From positions 1 through 48,060 of the forward strand of contig CALCUD010000092.1 of the NCBI GenBank assembly GCA_937906775.1: DNA of 48,060 nt. The letters are read 5' to 3'. Position numbers and translations under genes: made by a program. The notes under the pieces are model-generated. The model searched no databases and was not told where the DNA came from. It saw only the letters and a program-made list of their open reading frames with translations. Numbering within the stretch: position 1 is the first letter of the stretch; every line of letters starts with the position of its first letter. Source of the stretch: an uncultured Clostridia bacterium. GTDB lineage: Bacteria; Bacillota; Clostridia; Christensenellales; Aristaeellaceae. Of this stretch, positions 24,648 through 31,929 are shown in pieces.

Positions 24648-26321
24648 TCAAACATCAAGAATGATGGGCAGGATCATGGGATTCCGCTTGATCTTCTCGA
24701 AAATGTAGCGGTGGACCTCGTCCTTGATCAGATTCTTCAGATCCGGCCAGTTTTCCCCGGCCAGGCTGTTCTCCGCGAGGATCTCCCGGACCAGCTCCTG
24801 CGTGTTGTCAATGATGACTTCGTTCTCCTTGACATAGATGAAGCCGCGGCTGACGATATCCGGACCGCTGACGAGCTTCTCCTCGTCCCGGTCGATCGCC
24901 ATGACGACGATCAGCAGTCCGTCCTGGCTCAGATGCTTCCGGTCGCGCAGGACAACGTTCCCGACGTCCCCGACGCCAAGCCCGTCGACCAGGATCCCGC
25001 CGGTCGGCACCTGTTCGCCCAGCGCCAGCGTATCCTCGGTCATCTCGATAACCTGACCCATCTCGGGGATCACGATATTCTGGGGTTCGACGCCCATGGA
25101 CTCGGCCAGAACGGCATGCTGCCACAGCATCCTGTATTCGCCGTGGACCGGAATGAAATACTTCGGCCGCACGAGCGCGTGCATCAGTTTCAGCTCCTCC
25201 TGGCAGGCGTGTCCGGACACGTGGACCTCCGCCATGGCGCTGTAGACCACCTGCGCGCCGAGCCTGTACAGCTGATTGATCACGCGGGAGATGAACTTTT
25301 CATTTCCCGGGATCGGCGTCGCGGAGATGATGACCATGTCGCTCTGGCGGATCTGGAGCTTGCGGTGTTCGGCGTAGGCCATCCGGGTCAGGCCCGCCAT
25401 GGGCTCGCCCTGGCTGCCGGTCGTCATCACAAGGATCTCGTTATCCGGATATTCATCCAGCACGTCCATGTCGATCAGCCATCCGTCGGGGATCACCAGT
25501 TCGCCGATGCCCATCGCGACGCGGCTGACGTTGACCATGCTCCGTCCGATAAAGCAGATCCGGCGTCCGCAGCCGATCGCGCTGTTGATGATCATCTGCA
25601 TCCGGTGGATGTTGCTGGCGAACATGGCCACGATCACACGGCCTCCGGCCTGCGCGAACATCTTGTCGAACGTCTCCCCGACTTTCAGTTCGCTCATCGT
25701 ATATCCGGAACGTTCGACGTTGGTCGATTCGCAGAGGAGCGCCATGACGCCCTGCTCGCCGTAGCGGGCCAGCGTCTGCAGGTCGGTGACCTGGCCGTCG
25801 ATCGGCGTGTAGTCGACCTTGAAGTCGCCGCTGACGATCACCGTTCCGGCCGGGCAGGTGATCGCGATCGCGCAGGCGCCGGCAATGGAATGGCTCACAT
25901 GAATGAACTGGCAGGTGAACGCGCCGAGCTGGACCGTATCCCGCGGCTTGATCACATGCATGGGAATATTGTCGAGCCGGTATTCCTTCAGCTTCAGGTC
26001 GACCAGAGCCAGGGTCAGCTTCGTCCCGTATACATGGGACGGCGCCTGCTTCAGAATATACGGCGTCGCTCCGATATGATCCTCGTGGCCGTGGGTGAAC
26101 AGATATCCGCGGATCCTGTCGCGTTTATCCATGAGATAGCTGATATCAGGAATGACGAGATCGACACCGAGCATATCCTCTTTGGGGAAGATGCTGCCGC
26201 AATCGACGACGATGATATCATCCCCGTATTCGAACACGGTCATGTTCTTGCCGATCTCATCGACGCCGCCCAAAGACACGATCCGCAATTTGGTCACTTC
26301 TGCCGGTTGGTTCTCTTTCAT
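24648..26321 (-). CDS. rnj: Ribonuclease J
   Basis: 557 residues of the metallo-beta-lactamase/beta-CASP ribonuclease family. Zn ligands are THGHEDHIG (about residue 78), HVSHSIAG, and SGDFKVDYTP; the beta-CASP part has CESTNVERSGYT, MTTGSQGEPMAGL, SATPIPGNE and PVHGEYRML; a short RNase J C-terminal domain ends the protein. It carries 5'-to-3' exo- and endoribonuclease activity in mRNA decay and rRNA processing. The ATG at 26321 is chosen (AGGAG 11 bases upstream); an upstream start at 26357 would add 12 unlikely residues. Confidence 0.95.
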   Translation of the reverse strand: MKENQPAEVTKLRIVSLGGVDEIGKNMTVFEYGDDIIVVDCGSIFPKEDMLGVDLVIPDISYLMDKRDRIRGYLFTHGHEDHIGATPYILKQAPSHVYGTKLTLALVDLKLKEYRLDNIPMHVIKPRDTVQLGAFTCQFIHVSHSIAGACAIAITCPAGTVIVSGDFKVDYTPIDGQVTDLQTLARYGEQGVMALLCESTNVERSGYTMSELKVGETFDKMFAQAGGRVIVAMFASNIHRMQMIINSAIGCGRRICFIGRSMVNVSRVAMGIGELVIPDGWLIDMDVLDEYPDNEILVMTTGSQGEPMAGLTRMAYAEHRKLQIRQSDMVIISATPIPGNEKFISRVINQLYRLGAQVVYSAMAEVHVSGHACQEELKLMHALVRPKYFIPVHGEYRMLWQHAVLAESMGVEPQNIVIPEMGQVIEMTEDTLALGEQVPTGGILVDGLGVGDVGNVVLRDRKHLSQDGLLIVVMAIDRDEEKLVSGPDIVSRGFIYVKENEVIIDNTQELVREILAENSLAGENWPDLKNLIKDEVHRYIFEKIKRNPMILPIILDV

Positions 26322-26418
26322 TTCTCTGCGGTCTCCTTTCGAACAAAATACACACAACAGGACTGCCGACCGTCATCACAGTCCCGTCAAAAAACATATT
26401 CAACTCATTGACCCGTAA

Positions 26419-26427
26419 AGTATATCA
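26419..26427 (-). promoter_or_regulatory. Extended -10 promoter of the RNase J operon
   Basis: Minus strand TGATATACT is an extended -10 element; no convincing -35 box at 17 bases. The transcript would have a leader of about 90 bases. Confidence 0.55.
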
Positions 26428-26507
26428 CAAACAGGCAGAAAAATCCATCCCGATTTGTTTTTTTGTTGTCGGGAACATTTTCAGCGGGTTTTTGCCGTCT
26501 TTTCGCC

Positions 26508-26540
26508 GCATAAAGGAAGGGTGAGACTCGCGTCTCACCC
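26508..26540 (-). terminator. Terminator of glyA
   Basis: GGGTGAGAC (26519-26527) pairs with GTCTCACCC (26532-26540), loop of 4; a moderately U-rich UUCCUUUAU follows on the minus strand. Confidence 0.7.
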
Positions 26541-26556
26541 CGTATTCCGGATCACA

Positions 26557-27792
26557 TTACACGTACAGCGGGAAATGGCTCATCAGATCCTCGACCTGCA
26601 TCCGGACTTCCGGAACGGCGGCTTCGCCTTCGCGCAGGATCTTCGCGATCCAGGAAGCGACTTTGGCCATTTCGGCTTCCTTCAGGCCGCGGCTCGTCGC
26701 CGCGGGGGTCCCGACGCGGATCCCGCTGGTCACGAAGGGGCTGCGGGTTTCGTTGGGGACCGTGTTCTTATTGACGGTGATATTCGCGTCCTCAAGCAGC
26801 GTTTCCATCATCTTGCCGGTCATTTCCGTCCCGGTGAAGTCGAGCAGCAGCAGATGGTTGTCCGTTCCGCCGGAGACCATCCGGACGCCTTCCGCGCGGA
26901 AAGCGTTTTCCATCGCCTTCGCGTTCAGGATGATCTGATGCTGATAAGCCTTGAACCCGTCGGTCAGCGCTTCGCCGAAGCATACGGCCTTGGCGGCGAT
27001 GATATGCTCCAGCGGACCGCCCTGCGTTCCGGGGAAGATCGCCTTGTCAATGGCCTTCGCGTACTGTTCGCGGCACAGGATCATGCCGCCGCGGGGACCG
27101 CGCAGCGTCTTATGGGTCGTCGTCGTAACAAAGTCGGCATAGGGAACGGGGCTGGGATGCTCGCCGGCCGCCACCAGGCCCGCGATATGGGCCATGTCGA
27201 CCATCAGCATGGCGCCGACCTCGTCCGCGATCTCGCGCAGCTTATCAAACGCGATGACCCGGGGATAGGCGGAAGCGCCGGCGACGATCAGCTTCGGCTG
27301 GCACTCGAGCGCGATCCGGCGGACGTCTTCATAATCGATCGTCTCGGTCTCCGCGCTGACGCCATAGGGAACGAAATTGAAATAGGATCCGCTCAGGTTG
27401 ACGGGGCTGCCGTGCGTCAGATGTCCGCCGTGGCTCAGGTTCATGCCCATGACCGTATCGCCGGGCTTCAGCATGGCGAAATAAACGGCCGTATTGGCCT
27501 GGGCGCCGCTGTGAGGCTGAACATTGGCATGCTCCGCGCCGAACAGTTTGCAGGCCCGGTCGCGCGCGAGATTCTCGATGATATCGACATATTCGCAGCC
27601 GCCGTAATACCGGTGAGCCGGATAACCTTCGGCGTATTTGTTCGTCAGGCAGGTGCCCATCGCCGCCATGACCGCGGGAGAAACGAAATTCTCGCTGGCG
27701 ATCAGCTCGATATGGGTCCTCTGACGGTTCAGCTCAAGTTCAATCGCTTCGGTTACCTCGGGATCAGCCGCCCGGATGACATCCAGTTCCAT
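26557..27792 (-). CDS. glyA: Serine hydroxymethyltransferase
   Basis: 411 residues. Hallmarks are IELIASENFVSPAVMAAMG, LTNKYAEGYPAHRYYGGCEYVD, NVQPHSGAQAN, VDMAHIAGLVAAG, and the PLP lysine in VTTTTHKTLRGPRGG. It interconverts serine and glycine while charging tetrahydrofolate with a one-carbon unit. ATG at 27792 is chosen since GGAGG sits 9 bases upstream and the protein then starts at usual family length; an open frame upstream to 27867 runs through the promoter. It has its own promoter just downstream of the SRP RNA terminator. Confidence 0.97.
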   Translation of the reverse strand: MELDVIRAADPEVTEAIELELNRQRTHIELIASENFVSPAVMAAMGTCLTNKYAEGYPAHRYYGGCEYVDIIENLARDRACKLFGAEHANVQPHSGAQANTAVYFAMLKPGDTVMGMNLSHGGHLTHGSPVNLSGSYFNFVPYGVSAETETIDYEDVRRIALECQPKLIVAGASAYPRVIAFDKLREIADEVGAMLMVDMAHIAGLVAAGEHPSPVPYADFVTTTTHKTLRGPRGGMILCREQYAKAIDKAIFPGTQGGPLEHIIAAKAVCFGEALTDGFKAYQHQIILNAKAMENAFRAEGVRMVSGGTDNHLLLLDFTGTEMTGKMMETLLEDANITVNKNTVPNETRSPFVTSGIRVGTPAATSRGLKEAEMAKVASWIAKILREGEAAVPEVRMQVEDLMSHFPLYV

Positions 27793-27826
27793 TCCGGATT
27801 TCCTCCACTTTCTTGATGATGTACAC

Positions 27827-27855
27827 AGTATACACTTCGGGTCATCAACCCACAA
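27827..27855 (-). promoter_or_regulatory. glyA promoter
   Basis: Minus strand: TTGTGG, 17-base spacer, TATACT, 35 bases before the ATG. Confidence 0.75.
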
Positions 27856-27867
27856 CCTTCTGAACAC

Positions 27868-28001
27868 AAAAAAAACCGCCCATGCTCAGACCGGGCAACC
27901 CTGCAGCACATCCGTCAAACGCTTACTGCTGCTTCCGTCAGGACCTGACAGGGTTCACATCGGCGAATCGCACAGGACCCGACCGTCATCGCATACGCGG
28001 C
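27868..28001 (-). ncRNA. ffs: Signal recognition particle RNA (small bacterial type)
   Basis: The minus strand contains the universal SRP domain IV word GTCAGGTCCTGACGGAAGCAGC (given by complement at about 27928-27949), flanked by complementary arms CCCTG and CAGGG. The RNA probably starts near 28001, where a good -10 box ends 8 bases upstream, and its 5' CCGC..ATGC pairs with 3' GCAT..GCGG before a run of eight U at 27868-27875. It scaffolds Ffh for co-translational membrane targeting. Exact ends are estimated. Confidence 0.93.
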
Positions 28002-28008
28002 AAGAAAC

Positions 28009-28037
28009 AGTATACCTTCTTTTGGGGCGGAATGCAA
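28009..28037 (-). promoter_or_regulatory. SRP RNA promoter
   Basis: Minus strand: TTGCAT (28032-28037), 17-base spacer, TATACT (28009-28014). Confidence 0.85.
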
Positions 28038-28050
28038 GTTTTTCTTCCGC

Positions 28051-28086
28051 CGAAAAGTCCCCGGCGGGATCGCTCCCGCCGGGGAC
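28051..28086 (-). terminator. Terminator of the small secreted protein gene
   Basis: A 13-bp perfect stem (28057-28069 with 28074-28086) with a 4-base loop, followed by UUUU on the minus strand. Confidence 0.88.
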
Positions 28087-28094
28087 TGCATGAA

Positions 28095-28319
28095 TTATTT
28101 AACCTTGACCTTGAATGTACCCTTATAACCTTTATCTTTACTCTGAACCGTGATAGTCACGTTATCATCACATTGTATAACAGATGCAACCCCGGAAGAT
28201 GGATCCACGGTATACGTCAGATTTCCCTCTGTTACCGTATATGAATCTGCCGCAGCGATCCCAACCGCCAGACAGATCAGCGCTACAAAAATCCCTGCCG
28301 CAAAAAGTTTCTTTTTCAT
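28095..28319 (-). CDS. Small secreted protein related to the N-terminus of the LRR protein at 41798
   Basis: 74 residues. A signal peptide (MKKKLFAAGIFVALICLAVGIAAA) precedes a 50-residue mature part: SYTVTEGNLTYTVDPSSGVASVI, then a basic beta-strand-like tail ending KGTFKVKVK. The start of the mature part parallels that of the much larger protein encoded at 41798 (ADDVTVGDLTYSVDAAAGYAYV), so it looks like a stand-alone first module of the same secreted family. ATG at 28319 is preferred over the adjacent ATG at 28322 because it is 6 bases from GGAGG. Single gene with a strong terminator. Function unknown. Confidence 0.75.
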   Translation of the reverse strand: MKKKLFAAGIFVALICLAVGIAAADSYTVTEGNLTYTVDPSSGVASVIQCDDNVTITVQSKDKGYKGTFKVKVK

Positions 28320-28322
28320 CAT

Positions 28323-28625
28323 GTACCTCCCGAACTATGCAGAGTTGTATTTTCAAAGCAGTCAGATGATCTTCACATGAATCCGTGAAGTTTATGATCT
28401 TCATTCCCGATAACAATGCGGACCGTATACTTTGTTAATACTAACATATATATGCTGACAGTCGATAGTTTGTATTAAATTTTTCGTATATCCGCTGCCA
28501 TTTTTTCACATTTCTTTCCAGCCTGATCCGAACCGTTCCGCCGCCGCAGGGGTCGGTTCGGCCGGCCTTACAATCCGCTTTTCAGTTAGCCCGCGAAACG
28601 GATACATAATTGATACCAAAAAGCC
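28323..28625. other. Intergenic region without a gene
   Basis: No open frame worth calling. Visible items are CTTCAC-N8-GTGAAG (about 28370-28390) and the inverted repeat TGTTA-ATAC-TAACA (about 28433-28446), either of which could regulate the minus-strand small secreted protein gene. The segment is AT-rich on the left and GC-rich around 28530-28570. Confidence 0.4.
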
Positions 28626-28654
28626 TTGACCCTGATCCCCGGGAAGAATAGAAT
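28626..28654 (+). promoter_or_regulatory. Promoter of the DUF1846 gene
   Basis: TTGACC, 17-base spacer, TAGAAT. GGAGAAGGAGAGG at 28673-28685 is the SD. Confidence 0.8.
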
Positions 28655-28692
28655 AATTCTGTTTGTTAACTCGGAGAAGGAGAGGCTCTCTT

Positions 28693-30174
28693 ATGAAGAT
28701 CGGCTTTGATCATGACAAATATACCCGGATGCAATCCGAACATATTCTCGAAAGGATCGAAAAATTCGGCGGAAAGCTCTATCTCGAGCTGGGCGGAAAG
28801 CTTTTTGACGACTTCCACGCCAGCCGCGTGCTGCCCGGTTTCCGGCCGGACAGCAAAATGCAGATGCTGCTCCAGCTGAAAGACCGCGAAGAGGTGCTCA
28901 TCGTTCTCAATGCCGACGATATCGAAACGAGCAAGGTCCGCGGCGATCTCGGCATCACCTACGACGCGGATACGCTCCGGCTGATCGACGCCTTCCGCGG
29001 GATCGGGCTGTATGTCGGGTCCGTCGTGCTGACCCGGTACGCCTCCCAGCCCGCGGCCGTCGCCTTCGAGCAGCGCCTGAACGATCTCGGGATCCGCACC
29101 TACCGGCATTTCACGATCGAGGGATACCCGACCGATGTCGACCACATCGTCAGTGAAGACGGTTTCGGCCGCAACGAGTATATCGAGACGACCCGGCCGC
29201 TGGTCCTGGTAACGGCCCCCGGCCCCGGCAGCGGCAAGATGGCCACCTGCCTGAGCCAGCTGTATCAGGAAAACTGCCGCGGGATCAAAGCCGGCTACGC
29301 CAAGTTTGAAACCTTCCCCATCTGGAACCTGCCGCTGAAGCACCCGGTGAACGTCGCCTATGAGGCCGCAACCGCCGACCTGAGCGACGTCAACATGATC
29401 GATCCGTTCCATCTCGAAGCCTACGGAACGACCACCGTCAACTACAATCGCGATATCGAGATCTTCCCCGTTCTCAACGCCCTGTTTGAACATGTATGGG
29501 GAGAATCCCCCTACCGGAGCCCGACGGACATGGGCGTGAACATGGTGGGCCAGTGCATCGTGGACGACAACGCCTGCCGCGAGGCCGCGACCCGCGAGAT
29601 CATCCGCCGCTATTACGCGGCCCGCTGCGCGTTCCTGCAGGGGCACGCGAAAAAAGAGGAAGCCGAGAAGATCCGTCTGCTGATGAAGCAGCTGAATATC
29701 GATGAATCCATCCGTCCTGTGATCGGCGCCGCGCGGAAGCGCGCGGAAGAGACGGGCCAGCCCGCGCTCGCCATCGAGCTCCCTTCCGGCGAAGTCATCA
29801 CCGGCAAGACGACCGACCTGCTCGGTCCCTCCGCCGCCGTGATCCTGAACGCGCTCAAAAAGCTCGGCGGGATCGCGAAGAGAAAACATCTGATCTCCCC
29901 GGAAGTCATCGGTCCTGTGCAGGATCTGAAATGCAAGTACCTCGGAAATCACAATCCCCGCCTGCATTCCGACGAGGTGCTCGTGGCCCTGTCCGTTTCC
30001 GCCGCCTCGGATCCCGTCGCCGCCAGGGCACTGAGCATGCTCCCGCTGCTGAAGGACTGCGAAGCCCACTCGACCGTGATCCTTCCGGCCGTGGACGACA
30101 ACACCTTCCGCCGCCTGGGACTGACGCTGACCTGCGATCCCGCATACCAGACCCATAAGCTGTATCACAAATAA
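28693..30174 (+). CDS. DUF1846 domain-containing protein
   Basis: 493 residues, close to the family norm. The sequence opens MKIGFDHDKYTRMQSEHILERIEKFGGKLYLELGGKL and contains LPGFRPDSKMQMLLQLKD, VTAPGPGSGKMATCLSQLY and NYNRDIEIFPVL, all typical of DUF1846. The GPGSGKMA segment resembles a nucleotide-binding P-loop. A family member from Streptococcus has a solved structure, but I know of no assigned reaction. It is in a likely operon with the nucleotidyltransferase 29 bases downstream. Confidence 0.93.
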   Translation: MKIGFDHDKYTRMQSEHILERIEKFGGKLYLELGGKLFDDFHASRVLPGFRPDSKMQMLLQLKDREEVLIVLNADDIETSKVRGDLGITYDADTLRLIDAFRGIGLYVGSVVLTRYASQPAAVAFEQRLNDLGIRTYRHFTIEGYPTDVDHIVSEDGFGRNEYIETTRPLVLVTAPGPGSGKMATCLSQLYQENCRGIKAGYAKFETFPIWNLPLKHPVNVAYEAATADLSDVNMIDPFHLEAYGTTTVNYNRDIEIFPVLNALFEHVWGESPYRSPTDMGVNMVGQCIVDDNACREAATREIIRRYYAARCAFLQGHAKKEEAEKIRLLMKQLNIDESIRPVIGAARKRAEETGQPALAIELPSGEVITGKTTDLLGPSAAVILNALKKLGGIAKRKHLISPEVIGPVQDLKCKYLGNHNPRLHSDEVLVALSVSAASDPVAARALSMLPLLKDCEAHSTVILPAVDDNTFRRLGLTLTCDPAYQTHKLYHK

Positions 30175-30203
30175 CGACCGACATTTTTCGGAGGTAAACC
30201 GCC

Positions 30204-31127
30204 ATGAATAAAGAGCCGATCCTGCTGATCATGGCTGCCGGAATGGGCAGCCGCTACGGCGGACTCAAACAGATGGACGCTGTCGGGCCCGACGGCGAAG
30301 TCATCCTCGACTACAGTGTGTTCGACGCGCGCCGCGCGGGATTCAAACGCGTGATCTTTCTGATCAAGCATCAGATTGAAGACGATTTCCGCCGCCTGGT
30401 CGGAGACCGGCTCAGCCGGTTTATGGAAGTCCGCTACGCTTTTCAGGAGCTGGATCGCCTGCCTGACGGCTATTCCGTCCCGGAAGGGCGGGTCAAGCCG
30501 TTCGGCACCGGCCACGCGGTCCTGTGCTGCAAGGATCTGATCGACGCGCCGTTCGCCGTCATCAACGCGGACGATTATTACGGACCCAACGCTTTCCGCG
30601 TCGCCTACGAAGCGCTCAAAAACGCGGCGGACGATGAAAAGTACCGCTACATGATGGTCGCCTATCAGCTGAAGAACACGCTGACCGAAAACGGATATGT
30701 AGCCCGCGGCGTCTGCGAAACGGATGAGAACGGATATCTGAAAACCATCAACGAGCGGACGCACATCATTGCCTCCTGCGACGGTCCCCTGTATACGGAG
30801 GACGGCAAAACCTATACCCTGCTCTCCCCCGATTCGCCCGTATCCATGAACATGTGGGGCTTCACCCCCTCCCTGCTGACGGAGCTCGAGGCCCGCTTCC
30901 CCCGTTTCCTGGAAACCGGTCTGAAGGCGAACCCCCTCAAGGCGGAATTCTTCCTTCCGTTCGCGGTCAACGAACTGCTGGACGAAGAGAAGGCGACCGT
31001 CCGGGTCCTCGGCAGCGAAGACCGCTGGTGGGGCGTCACCTATCAGGAGGACAAGCCTCAGGTCAGACAGGCGCTGCGCGACCTGGCGGAAAACGGACTG
31101 TATCCGCTGCCGATGTGGCAGGACTGA
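30204..31127 (+). CDS. Sugar-phosphate nucleotidyltransferase-like protein
   Basis: 307 residues. The N-terminal signature LIMAAGMGSRYGGLKQMDAVGP is the nucleotide-binding loop of NTP-transferases, with conserved FGTGHAVLCCKDLI and the metal site INADDYYG. Such enzymes join a nucleoside triphosphate to a sugar 1-phosphate. There is no left-handed beta-helix, so it is not GlmU-like. The substrate cannot be read off. It follows DUF1846 with its own SD (GGAGG) and ends at a bidirectional terminator. Confidence 0.88.
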   Translation: MNKEPILLIMAAGMGSRYGGLKQMDAVGPDGEVILDYSVFDARRAGFKRVIFLIKHQIEDDFRRLVGDRLSRFMEVRYAFQELDRLPDGYSVPEGRVKPFGTGHAVLCCKDLIDAPFAVINADDYYGPNAFRVAYEALKNAADDEKYRYMMVAYQLKNTLTENGYVARGVCETDENGYLKTINERTHIIASCDGPLYTEDGKTYTLLSPDSPVSMNMWGFTPSLLTELEARFPRFLETGLKANPLKAEFFLPFAVNELLDEEKATVRVLGSEDRWWGVTYQEDKPQVRQALRDLAENGLYPLPMWQD

Positions 31128-31138
31128 TTTGACAGATC

Positions 31139-31170
31139 AAAAGCCGTGCGATCAGACGCACGGCTTTTTC
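31139..31170. terminator. Bidirectional terminator
   Basis: AAAAGCCGTGCG (31139-31150) pairs with CGCACGGCTTTT (31157-31168), loop of 6, followed by TTTC. It can stop both the nucleotidyltransferase transcript and the convergent queT transcript. Confidence 0.88.
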
Positions 31171-31189
31171 TTTCAGGTCTGCCGTATTT

Positions 31190-31672
31190 TTATTTCATCC
31201 GCTCCAGCGCCCGTTTCTCAAAGGGCAGCAGGCACAGGCCAAGGACGCAGCAGCTGACCGTTTCTCCGGCAAATATGCTCAGCGCCAGCAAAGGCCAGGC
31301 GGTCCCGACCCCGTAGGCCGCCCTCAGAACAAACGGGATGATCAGGGTGTTGCACAGAACGGGCGGAATCCAGGCCAGACGCGGTTTCCCCCGGAGGAGA
31401 CGCGTCCCCGCCGCGCCGAGCACGGTCGCCACCGTGCCGAAAACGATGTCCGGACCGGCGCATCCGGTCAGAAGATTGGCCAGAAGGCAGCCCACCCCGA
31501 GCCCCGGAACAGCCGCGGGCGTCAGGCACGGCAGCAGGCACAGCGCCTCCGAAAGGCGGACCTGGACAGGCCCGGAAGCCAGCCCCAGCGCGCCCGAAAG
31601 AAAAGTCAGAACAACATACAGCGCGGCTGTCATTCCGCCGATGGTCAATCCGTTGATCCGGTTCCGTTTCAT
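31190..31672 (-). CDS. queT: QueT-family queuosine-precursor transporter (ECF S component)
   Basis: 160 residues with about five hydrophobic helices. It has the QueT landmarks GLTIGGMTAALYVVLTF near the start and GPVQVRLSEALCLLP, followed by PGLGVGCLLANLLTG. QueT is the substrate-binding S component that, with a shared ECF energy module encoded elsewhere, takes up a precursor of queuosine. This assignment is reinforced by a preQ1-I riboswitch directly in its leader. Confidence 0.93.
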   Translation of the reverse strand: MKRNRINGLTIGGMTAALYVVLTFLSGALGLASGPVQVRLSEALCLLPCLTPAAVPGLGVGCLLANLLTGCAGPDIVFGTVATVLGAAGTRLLRGKPRLAWIPPVLCNTLIIPFVLRAAYGVGTAWPLLALSIFAGETVSCCVLGLCLLPFEKRALERMK

Positions 31673-31683
31673 CTGATCTTCGC

Positions 31684-31726
31684 GTCCTTTAGTTTTGTTT
31701 TAGGTGAGGAAGGTTTCGAACTCACC
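31684..31726 (-). promoter_or_regulatory. preQ1 class I riboswitch
   Basis: In the minus-strand leader GGTGAG (31721-31726) pairs with CTCACC (31703-31708) as P1, the loop contains AACCTT, and the A-rich tail TAAAACAAAACTAAAGGA brings AAGG back to pair with CCTT as the H-type pseudoknot of preQ1-I. The AAAGGA in that pseudoknot is the queT SD (12 bases from ATG), so ligand binding would block ribosome access. Confidence 0.88.
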
Positions 31727-31743
31727 GCTTTGCAGCAAAGTGC

Positions 31744-31772
31744 AGTATATCCGAATCCGGCCGAAATCGCAA
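31744..31772 (-). promoter_or_regulatory. queT promoter
   Basis: Minus strand: TTGCGA (31767-31772), 17-base spacer, TATACT (31744-31749), 17 bases upstream of the aptamer. Confidence 0.82.
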
Positions 31773-31778
31773 GGCATC

Positions 31779-31808
31779 TTGCGCCGGATATTCTGTTTAT
31801 GATATAAT
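31779..31808 (+). promoter_or_regulatory. Promoter of the EAL fusion gene
   Basis: TTGCGC (31779-31784), 18-base spacer, TATAAT (31803-31808). Divergent from the queT promoter; leaves a leader of about 115 bases. Confidence 0.75.
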
Positions 31809-31929
31809 ACCGGCAGAAAAAAACCTTATCTGATCCCGGCAGGTGTGTTTTTATCCCCTTATGCCGCATAATCCGGCGACACGCTGCCCGGTGGACGGAA
31901 CACGGAAAATTCCGATGGAGGAAACCCGC

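Noticed and set aside
24570..27816. 613- and 453-codon + strand frames opposite RNase J and glyA
   Set aside because: Antisense shadows of two unmistakable genes.
28433..28446. TGTTA-ATAC-TAACA as a second Rex operator
   Set aside because: Half-site spacing is 4 bases too short for the Rex consensus TTGTTAA-N4-TTAACAA.
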